This document shows positions 14,952-21,251 of a stretch of 21,251 nt of DNA, piece after piece. This DNA comes from JBBRMY01 sp038230595. GTDB lineage: Bacteria > Bacteroidota > Ignavibacteria > Tepidaquicellales > Tepidaquicellaceae. The notes beneath the pieces were generated by a model. It saw nothing but the letters and a program-made list of their open reading frames with translations, ran no database searches and was not told the DNA's origin. The stretch lies in NCBI GenBank assembly GCA_038230595.1, contig JBBRMY010000027.1, positions 1 through 21,251 on the forward strand. Reading direction: 5' to 3'. The translations under genes were made by a program, and so were the position numbers. Each line of letters opens with the position of its first letter. Position 1 is the first letter of the stretch.

Positions 14952-17216
14952 TTGAAAGATACTTTTTTAAAAAATGGTATGGCTGAGAATTCTCAAAGCT
15001 CTACTCCGGTTCCACAAAAAGACAGCTTAAAGCATTTTATAACATTACTAAGAAGAAATTTAATATTAATTTCGATTATATTTCTTTTAACGCTTGCAGC
15101 AACAATTTTCTATGTTATAAAAGCAAAAGATATTTATACTTCCACAACCACAATAAAGATTACCAAACCCCAGGGAAGCGTTCTCTCTTCCAGTCTAGTT
15201 CCACAGTTTAATGATTTTATTACTGACAGATTCATAGCTAATGAAATTGAAGTTATGAAAAGCTATAAGATCAGAGAAGGTGTTGCGCTGAATTTATTAG
15301 ACAGCGTAAAGAAATCAAATAATAAAGCTGATTATTTTTATATCTATGACAAGACAAATGAATCCAGTCCTGTATTGCTTTCACCTCTTGCATTTGCAGA
15401 TGTACTCCCAAGAGTAGTAACAGTAAACCAAAAGCGAGGACTTGATGTTGTTGATATTGAAGTACAAAGTCCTTCAAAAATAGAAGCAAGCGCAATTGCA
15501 AATATTTATGCTTATGTATACCTGGGATATTCTTTAGATCTTTCAAAGGAAGAAGTGACAACACTGAGAAAATTCCTCGAAGAGGAAAAAGAGAACAGGT
15601 TCCAGGACCTTAATATTTCAGAGGCAGCTCTGCAGGATTTCCTTCAAAGAAATAAGATAGTACTGCTGGATCAGCAAGCGCAAAAGTTAGTTGATCAGAT
15701 CTCAGTATTTGAAGCCGAGAAAAATGCTTCGCAGATAGAAATTGCTGCAAAAGAAAAATCATATTCAGGGCTAACTAACGAATTAAAAACCATTGACCCA
15801 TCTTTATATGATTATTTGAGTGGAAAAGTAAATGAGCCTTATATTACCAGGCTTCAATCAGATATAGCTGATCTTGAAGTAAAGAGAGATATCGATCTTT
15901 CAATTGCAACAACTGAAAATGACAAGAATAAAGTCAGTGCTGATTATAATAAAAAGTTAGCTCTTCTAAAAGCTAACCTGGAAGATAAAGTAAATACTTT
16001 AAAAACCTCTTTGTTTGCAGGAACTCCGGAACAAAGAAGAGAGATCGGGCAAAAGTTATTAGAGACAGGAATCGAAATTCAGTCTCTGAGATCGAAGTCA
16101 AATACGCTCGCAGGGTTATTAGGAAAATATGAAGCTCAATTCGATAAGCTACCATCTAACAGCATTGAGCTTGCAAAGCTTGAAAGAAAAAGAAAATCTG
16201 CTGAAAAGTTATTCTTAATATTAGAAGAGAAATATCAGGAAGCTCTTGTAAATGAAAGGGTGAAAATCAATAATGTTGTTATTATTGATCCCGGGGTTGT
16301 AGCGTCAAAGCCATCAAAACCAAACAGACCATTGCTGATAATTTTTGGTTTATTTCTTGGTTTAGGTTTAGGAATTGGCTGTGGTTATATCCGTGAGTTC
16401 CTTGATAAATCCGTTAAGAATCCCGAGGAACTTGAAAATAAAGGAGTAACGGTTCTTTCATGGATACCTTCGGTTCAGGACTTTAAGGAATTAGGCGCTC
16501 TAAAAACTGAATTCTTTGTTGAGAAGATGCCGTCCTCAATCATTTCAGAATCTTTTAAAGCACTAAGGACAAGGATCTCATATTCAAAGCTGGAAGCAGA
16601 ACCATTAAAAACAATTTTAATAACGAGTACAATACCATCAGAAGGTAAAACTACTGTTGCATTAAATCTTGCCGGCAGCTTTGCTCAGGCAGGTAAAAAA
16701 GTGCTTCTTCTTGATTGCGATCTAAGAAAACCAAGAATACATACGATCTTTAGTAAAAATAAATTCCCGGGTATTAGTGATTATCTTTTTGCAAATGTAA
16801 CCTTAGAAGAAATAATAAGACCAACAAGTACTGAAAATTTAAGCTTTGCTACGAGCGGAACTATACCACCTAATCCATCAGAATTACTTGGCTCAAATCA
16901 AATGAAGGATTTCATAAAGCTGGTAAAGTCTAAATACGATCTTATAATTTTTGATTCACCACCATACCTTTCTGTTACAGATGCTGAAATATTATTCAGG
17001 CTAACAGATGGAACAGTTTTAGTTGTACATGCAAATAAAACGCCGATTGAAGCGTTTATGAAATCATATGGTAAGCTTAAAGCAATGAATGAGCATAATC
17101 TGCTGGGAGCGGTATTGAATAACTTTAGTTATAAAAACGCATACGGATATTATTATAATTATTATTATAATTATAATACAAAAGCTGCACAAACTCAGGC
17201 AACTGAAAAAGTTTAA
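14952..17216 (+). CDS. Wzc-like polysaccharide co-polymerase / tyrosine autokinase
   Basis: This is an inner-membrane PCP-2a protein controlling chain length and export of capsule or exopolysaccharide. In order it has: a Wzz domain with TM1 (about 36-57), a long coiled-coil periplasmic region (about 190-420), a GNVR-type segment (NSIELAKLERKRK), TM2 (about 459-478), and a cytoplasmic BY-kinase domain with Walker A (PSEGKTT, K566), Walker A' (LLLDCDLRKPR, D588, D590) and Walker B (IIFDSPP, D668). The tail has nine tyrosines within 17 residues, the usual autophosphorylation cluster. At 754 residues it matches fused Gram-negative Wzc. Start is TTG at 14952; ATG at 14979 (residue 10) is an equally plausible start. 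A weak hairpin terminator follows the stop. Confidence 0.9.
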   Translation: MKDTFLKNGMAENSQSSTPVPQKDSLKHFITLLRRNLILISIIFLLTLAATIFYVIKAKDIYTSTTTIKITKPQGSVLSSSLVPQFNDFITDRFIANEIEVMKSYKIREGVALNLLDSVKKSNNKADYFYIYDKTNESSPVLLSPLAFADVLPRVVTVNQKRGLDVVDIEVQSPSKIEASAIANIYAYVYLGYSLDLSKEEVTTLRKFLEEEKENRFQDLNISEAALQDFLQRNKIVLLDQQAQKLVDQISVFEAEKNASQIEIAAKEKSYSGLTNELKTIDPSLYDYLSGKVNEPYITRLQSDIADLEVKRDIDLSIATTENDKNKVSADYNKKLALLKANLEDKVNTLKTSLFAGTPEQRREIGQKLLETGIEIQSLRSKSNTLAGLLGKYEAQFDKLPSNSIELAKLERKRKSAEKLFLILEEKYQEALVNERVKINNVVIIDPGVVASKPSKPNRPLLIIFGLFLGLGLGIGCGYIREFLDKSVKNPEELENKGVTVLSWIPSVQDFKELGALKTEFFVEKMPSSIISESFKALRTRISYSKLEAEPLKTILITSTIPSEGKTTVALNLAGSFAQAGKKVLLLDCDLRKPRIHTIFSKNKFPGISDYLFANVTLEEIIRPTSTENLSFATSGTIPPNPSELLGSNQMKDFIKLVKSKYDLIIFDSPPYLSVTDAEILFRLTDGTVLVVHANKTPIEAFMKSYGKLKAMNEHNLLGAVLNNFSYKNAYGYYYNYYYNYNTKAAQTQATEKV

Positions 17217-17222
17217 ATAATT

Positions 17223-17251
17223 GCTATTCAATCTTGTGTTGAATAGCTTTT
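17223..17251 (+). terminator. weak intrinsic terminator after the kinase gene
   Basis: GCTATTCAA (17223-17231) pairs with TTGAATAGC (17239-17247), a perfect 9-bp stem with a 7-nt loop, followed by only four T. It may reduce rather than stop transcription into the leg genes. Confidence 0.5.
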
Positions 17252-17348
17252 GTTAAGATATTTATAAGTATTAAAATAACAATAACTCCTGATTTTATCT
17301 GTGGGGGGATTAGCGGAGCTATATCAAAAAATCAATTTTCCAATATAA

Positions 17349-18320
17349 ATGAAAGTTTTAATAACAGGAGCAGCGGGTTTTATCGGTTCTCATTTAGCTG
17401 AAAAGCTTGTTGAAGAAGGATTAGAAGTTAAAGTTCTAATAAGATATAATTCAAGAAATAACTGGGGATGGCTTGAATCATCAAAAATTAAAAATGAGAT
17501 TGAAGTGCTAACCGGTGATGTAAGGGATTATGACATGGTTTATTCTTCATTAAGCGATTGCAAGGCTGTATTTCATCTTGCCGCATTGATCGGGATACCA
17601 TATTCATATGTTTCGCCTATGGCATATATTAAAACCAATATTGAGGGGACATATAATGTTCTTCAGGCATCAAGAGAGCTAGGACTTGATAATGTTCTTA
17701 TAACATCTACCAGCGAAACATATGGAACTGCTCAGTATGTCCCAATTGATGAAAAGCATCCTTTAGTTGGGCAATCTCCGTACTCTGCAAGTAAAATAGG
17801 AGCAGATCAAATGGCAATAAGTTATTTCAGATCATTTGAATTACCAGTTAAAATTGTCAGACCATTTAATACTTATGGTCCCAGACAATCTGCAAGAGCA
17901 ATAATCCCAACAATTATTTCTCAGGCACTGAATAATGCAGAGACAATAAAGCTGGGAAACATTACACCGACCCGAGACCTTACATTTGTAAAAGATACAG
18001 TGAACGGATTTTATGAAATTTTTAAATGCAAGAAGTTATTCGGCGAATCAACTAACATTGGTATGAGTGAAGAAATATCTGTTGGAGATTTATGCAATCT
18101 GATATTTGAGATAATGGGAAAGAAGTGTAAGATAGAAACGGATGAAAAACGAATCCGACCCGGTATGAGTGAAGTAGAGAGGCTTTTAAGTAATAATGAA
18201 AAAATAATGAAATTAACTGAATGGAAACCAATATATAATTTGAGAACAGGACTTGCAGAAACAATAGAATGGGTAAAAAACAATTTACATTATTTTAAAT
18301 CCGATATATACAATGTCTGA
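17349..18320 (+). CDS. legB: NAD-dependent sugar-nucleotide 4,6-dehydratase (LegB-like)
   Basis: This is an extended short-chain dehydrogenase that would convert NDP-GlcNAc to the 4-keto-6-deoxy sugar, the first step towards legionaminic acid. The NAD-binding motif GAAGFIG (G7, G10, G13) is at the N-terminus. The catalytic region has STSETYG (T121/S122) and YSASK (Y145, K149), followed by RPFNTYGPRQS. The stretch YNSRNNWGWLESS (38-50) closely resembles the YNS-N-WGWLD stretch of LegB proteins and is the main reason for choosing LegB over other dehydratases. At 323 residues it is full length. The nucleotide (UDP or GDP) cannot be decided. It overlaps legC by 8 nt and starts 132 nt after the kinase gene. 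Confidence 0.82.
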   Translation: MKVLITGAAGFIGSHLAEKLVEEGLEVKVLIRYNSRNNWGWLESSKIKNEIEVLTGDVRDYDMVYSSLSDCKAVFHLAALIGIPYSYVSPMAYIKTNIEGTYNVLQASRELGLDNVLITSTSETYGTAQYVPIDEKHPLVGQSPYSASKIGADQMAISYFRSFELPVKIVRPFNTYGPRQSARAIIPTIISQALNNAETIKLGNITPTRDLTFVKDTVNGFYEIFKCKKLFGESTNIGMSEEISVGDLCNLIFEIMGKKCKIETDEKRIRPGMSEVERLLSNNEKIMKLTEWKPIYNLRTGLAETIEWVKNNLHYFKSDIYNV

Positions 18321-19494
18321 TATGATACCGCTTTCAGTACCACAGATCTCCGGAAATGAATGGAAGTATGTTAAAGAGTGCTTGGATACAAACTGGGTTT
18401 CTTCTGCCGGAAAGTATGTTAACCTTTTCGAAAAAAGTATTTGTGAATTCACCGGCTCAAAGTATGCTGTAGCATGTGTGAATGGAACAGCTGCACTTCA
18501 TATTTCCCTTTTATTAAGCAATGTAAAGCCGGGAAATGAAGTTATAGTTCCTTCGTTGACATTTATTGCATCCGTTAATTCAATAAAATATTGCGGTGCA
18601 GAACCGGTATTTATGGATTCGGATCAATATTATAATATTGATTGCCAGAAGACAATTGAATTCCTGAAAAATGAAACTGAATTTTCTGATGGAATTTGTA
18701 TAAATAAAAAATCAGGTAAAACTATTGCCGCAATTATACCGGTTCATGTTTTCGGAAATGCAGTATTGCTTGATGAACTAGTTGAAGAGTGCTCAAAAAG
18801 AAATATAGCTGTTGTAGAAGATTCCACGGAAAGTCTTGGTACAAAGTATTTAAAAGGAAAGTATAAAGGCCGGTCAACGGGAACGATCGGTAGATTCGGA
18901 TGCTTTTCATTTAACGGAAACAAGATAATCACAACCGGCGGCGGAGGAATGATAATTACTCAGGATGAAGAATTGTATAAAAAAGCAAAATATTATACAA
19001 CACAGGCTAAGGATGATGATGTAAGATACATTCATAATGATATCGGATTTAATTATAGGATGACAAATTTACAGGCAGCATTGGGAACAGCACAGCTTGA
19101 ATGTCTTGAAAATTATTTAGTCATCAAGAAAAAGAATTATGAACTTTACAAAGAAGCAATTAACTTAATTGATGGACTAACTTTAGCTGACACACCTGAT
19201 TACGCAGATAACAATTGCTGGATGTATGCTCTGCAGATCGATAAAGAGAAATTTGGAAGTGACAGAGAAGAAATAATGGCTGCACTTGAAACTAAAGGCA
19301 TACAAACAAGACCTGTCTGGTATCTTAATCATCTGCAAAAGCCTTTTGCAAATAATTATTCATATAGAATTGAACATGCTTTGAAGCTGCATGAAATAAC
19401 TCTTAACATACCCTGCAGCGTTTCACTAAAAGATGAAGAAAGATTAAAAGTAGTAAATTCACTCCAACATATTCATTCCGAGCAATTAATTTGA
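18313..19494 (+). CDS. legC: PLP-dependent sugar aminotransferase (LegC-like)
   Basis: This is a DegT/DnrJ/EryC1 aminotransferase that would add the 4-amino group to the LegB product. The N-terminus IPLSVPQISGNEWKYVKECL followed by NWVSSAGKYV is characteristic of LegC. The PLP-binding lysine is K204 in FSFNGNKIITTGGGG, and EDSTESLGTKYLKG is the expected cofactor region (D and E of the family's EDxxxS motif). At 393 residues it is full length. Its ATG lies 8 nt inside legB (ATGTCTGA) and its own TGA overlaps the TTG start of the next gene, so the four genes look translationally coupled. A role in another amino-sugar pathway is possible, but the neighbours argue for nonulosonate synthesis. Confidence 0.85.
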   Translation: MSDMIPLSVPQISGNEWKYVKECLDTNWVSSAGKYVNLFEKSICEFTGSKYAVACVNGTAALHISLLLSNVKPGNEVIVPSLTFIASVNSIKYCGAEPVFMDSDQYYNIDCQKTIEFLKNETEFSDGICINKKSGKTIAAIIPVHVFGNAVLLDELVEECSKRNIAVVEDSTESLGTKYLKGKYKGRSTGTIGRFGCFSFNGNKIITTGGGGMIITQDEELYKKAKYYTTQAKDDDVRYIHNDIGFNYRMTNLQAALGTAQLECLENYLVIKKKNYELYKEAINLIDGLTLADTPDYADNNCWMYALQIDKEKFGSDREEIMAALETKGIQTRPVWYLNHLQKPFANNYSYRIEHALKLHEITLNIPCSVSLKDEERLKVVNSLQHIHSEQLI

Positions 19495-20498
19495 TCCGAG
19501 CTTATATAATTGCCGAAGCAGGAGTAAATCACAACGGCTCAATTGATATTGCTAAAAAGCTTATAGATGAAGCAAAATCTGCAGGCGCAGATGCTGTAAA
19601 ATTTCAGACATTTAAGGCTGAAAATCTTGTAAGTAAAAATACTCCTAAAGCTGAGTATCAAAAGCAAAATACATCATCAGACCAGAGTCAGTTTGAAATG
19701 CTTAAAAAGCTTGAACTGAGTGAGGAAGATCACAAAGAGCTGATAAGCTATTGTAAGTCTAAGCAAATTGATTTCATGTCTTCTCCATTTGACGAAGAGA
19801 GTGCAGCATTTCTTGTTAGTCTTGGTTTGAAAACACTGAAAATTCCTTCAGGAGAAATTACGAACACTCCATTTCTGAAATTCCTTTCAAAACAAAACGT
19901 TAAAATAATTTTATCAACCGGCATGTCTAATCTTGGCGAAGTAAAGCTTGCTGTTGAGACATTGAATAAAAGTAAAGACAGCCTTGCTCTGCTTCATTGC
20001 GTAACTGAATATCCTGCACCATTTAATGAGAACAATCTTAATGCGATGCTCACTTTGAAAAAAGAATTTGGCAATCCAGTTGGGTACTCTGACCATTCAC
20101 CCGGCATTGAGATATCCCTGGCAGCTGCAGCAATGGGAGCAGAATATATTGAAAAGCATTTTACGCTGGACAAAAACATGGAAGGACCTGATCATAAAGC
20201 CTCGTTAGAGCCGGATGAATTGAAAAAGATGATAGATGGAATACGTAATATTGAAAAATCAATGGGTGATGGAATAAAAATTCCGGCTGATTGCGAGAAG
20301 AAGAATATTAAAATTGCCAGAAAAAGTATTGTTGCTAATGCAGATCTGAAGAAAGGTGATGTTTTAAGTTCAGATAAAATTGCAATCAAAAGACCCGGTA
20401 CAGGAATTTCACCAAAAGATTCGGAAAAAATAATGGGATCAATATTAAAGCGGGATATAAATTATAACGAAGTGATTATGAAGGAAGATATCCAGTGA
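19491..20498 (+). CDS. legI: N-acetylneuraminate/legionaminate synthase (NeuB/LegI)
   Basis: This enzyme condenses phosphoenolpyruvate with a six-carbon N-acyl sugar to make a nine-carbon sialic-acid-like sugar in the cytoplasm. The NeuB barrel shows IAEAGVNHNGS, ADAVKFQTF, LSTGMSNLGE, LHCVTEYPAP, GYSDHS (metal ligand H202) and IEKHFTLD (metal ligand H223). A C-terminal SAF/antifreeze-like domain (about 275-335; RKSIVANADLKKGD, KRPGTGI) is present. At 335 residues it is full length. The start is TTG at 19491, overlapping the legC stop as TTGA; no other Met occurs before the catalytic barrel is well under way, so this start is firm. The legB-legC neighbours favour legionaminic over neuraminic acid, by inference. 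Confidence 0.92.
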   Translation: MIRAYIIAEAGVNHNGSIDIAKKLIDEAKSAGADAVKFQTFKAENLVSKNTPKAEYQKQNTSSDQSQFEMLKKLELSEEDHKELISYCKSKQIDFMSSPFDEESAAFLVSLGLKTLKIPSGEITNTPFLKFLSKQNVKIILSTGMSNLGEVKLAVETLNKSKDSLALLHCVTEYPAPFNENNLNAMLTLKKEFGNPVGYSDHSPGIEISLAAAAMGAEYIEKHFTLDKNMEGPDHKASLEPDELKKMIDGIRNIEKSMGDGIKIPADCEKKNIKIARKSIVANADLKKGDVLSSDKIAIKRPGTGISPKDSEKIMGSILKRDINYNEVIMKEDIQ

Positions 20499-21251
20499 GA
20501 AGAAGTATCTGGGTAGTGACTACTTCGAGAGCAGATTATGGTTTGCTTCGTAATTTGCTGACAGAATTAAAAAATGACGATAGATGTGATCTAAAGATAA
20601 TTGCAACGGGAATGCATTTATCAGTAAGAGGAGGCAGTACTTATAAGGAAATTGAGAAAGATGGTTTTGAGATTTACAAAAAGTTAGATATGGATATAGC
20701 AGACGACTCTGCCAGCTCAATAATAAGATCGATCGGAAACGGCTGTTATAAGTTTGCAGATCTATTTGAAAATGAAAAGCCCTACATATTAGTTGTATTG
20801 GGTGACAGGTTTGAATTACTACCCGTTCTGATCTCATGCCTTGTAAATAATATAATAGTAGCTCACATACATGGCGGTGAATCAAGTGAAGGTGCAATAG
20901 ATGAAAGCATTAGGCATTCAGTAAGCAAAATGTCTCACATACATTTCCCTGCAGCAGAAGAGTATAAAGAAAGATTAATTCAATTGGGAGAAAATCCTGA
21001 AAATATATTTAATTATGGAGCCCCTGGCTTAGATAATATTTATCAGGCAAAATTTTTATCAAGAAAGGAATTCTTTAATAGGATCAGATTAAATGAGAAT
21101 ACCATAACGGCTTTGGTTACTTATCATCCGGCAACTATTGAAAATACTTCTGCAAAGGAACAAGCGATAAACATAACTGAAGCAATAGACGAAAGCGGTT
21201 TGAATGCCATTTTTACAGCAAGCAACGCTGATAAAGGCGGAAACTCAATAA
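20495..21251 (+). CDS. legG: hydrolysing UDP-sugar 2-epimerase (NeuC/LegG-like), truncated by window end
   Basis: This protein would release the free 2-epimerised sugar (ManNAc or the diacetamido-mannose analogue) that the synthase encoded upstream uses. No stop codon is reached; 252 residues are visible of a usual 370-390. Translation from GTG at 20495 gives TTSRADYGLL (9-18), LGDRFELLP (102-110), HIHGGESSEGAIDESIRHS (124-142), KMSHIHFPAAEEY and YGAPGLD, all characteristic of the NeuC/LegG family, and TASNADKGGN at the visible end. The GTG overlaps the synthase stop (GTGA). The next ATG lies 40 codons in, past the N-terminal motif, so GTG is the right start. The CMP-sugar synthetase and acetyltransferase that complete the pathway would be expected beyond the edge. 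Confidence 0.9.
   Translation, partial: MRRSIWVVTTSRADYGLLRNLLTELKNDDRCDLKIIATGMHLSVRGGSTYKEIEKDGFEIYKKLDMDIADDSASSIIRSIGNGCYKFADLFENEKPYILVVLGDRFELLPVLISCLVNNIIVAHIHGGESSEGAIDESIRHSVSKMSHIHFPAAEEYKERLIQLGENPENIFNYGAPGLDNIYQAKFLSRKEFFNRIRLNENTITALVTYHPATIENTSAKEQAINITEAIDESGLNAIFTASNADKGGNSI

Noticed and set aside
15271..15564. 97-codon minus-strand open frame inside the Wzc-like gene
   Set aside because: It lies wholly opposite the well-supported periplasmic coiled-coil coding region and encodes a Leu/Gln-rich sequence with no family resemblance.
20520..20897. 125-codon minus-strand open frame antisense to legG
   Set aside because: The plus strand here translates to clear NeuC/LegG motifs. 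The antisense frame is low-complexity, has no recognisable domain and arises from the codon usage of the real gene.
1..21251. Mobile element, integrase, tRNA or toxin-antitoxin cargo
   Set aside because: No transposase or integrase motifs, long terminal repeats, tRNA cloverleaf or toxin-like small gene pairs were found; nearly all coding capacity is taken by recognisable genes.

Overview
This is an AT-rich window with densely packed genes and almost no recognisable Shine-Dalgarno sequences. The gene set is that of a double-membraned (Gram-negative type) bacterium: LpxA for lipid A, lipoproteins with lipoboxes, a secreted tricorn protease and a Wzc-type capsule kinase. The base composition, the A/T-rich sequence before start codons and the protein flavour suggest the Bacteroidota/Ignavibacteria/Chlorobi side of the tree. 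That placement is an inference, not something the sequence proves. No rRNA, tRNA, CRISPR array, transposase or phage gene was seen.

Layout. (1) 1-5000: a very AT-rich repeat- and hairpin-bearing leader, an exported acid-sphingomyelinase-like metallophosphoesterase (TTG start), a short palindromic repeat, and a full-length tricorn protease with a signal peptide and an intact catalytic set. (2) 5000-7260: a two-gene minus-strand unit, livK-livH (branched-chain amino acid ABC transporter binding lipoprotein and one permease), separated from the tricorn gene by a 22-bp hairpin terminator and a second hairpin terminator. The partner permease and the ATPases are not in the window. (3) 7500-12951: a plus-strand run with gaps of 13-35 nt: polyprenyl-phosphate-type glycosyltransferase with a long disordered N-terminus, lpxA, panB, DHH/DHHA1 nanoRNase/pAp phosphatase, and leucyl aminopeptidase pepA, ending in an intrinsic terminator. 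(4) 13029-14270: a NamZ-family (DUF1343) lipoprotein, whose ATG lies 9 nt after that terminator. (5) 14387-21251: a surface-glycan locus. It holds a short SLBB protein with a C-terminal membrane helix, a Wzc-like tyrosine autokinase with a tyrosine-rich tail, then a legionaminic-acid-type nonulosonate operon: dehydratase (legB), aminotransferase (legC), synthase (legI/neuB) and hydrolysing 2-epimerase (legG/neuC, cut by the window end).

How they work together. Region 5 is the coherent system: four sugar enzymes joined by stop/start overlaps would build a sialic-acid-like nine-carbon sugar, and the adjoining SLBB/Wzc pair would control export of the polysaccharide that probably carries it. Regions 3 and 4 mix envelope genes (glycosyltransferase, LpxA, NamZ) with housekeeping enzymes. 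I found no clearly undescribed system. The points most worth a second look are the secreted tricorn protease, the SLBB protein lacking a poly-export domain, the disordered extension on the glycosyltransferase, the isolated livKH pair, and the overlapping leg genes with TTG and GTG starts.
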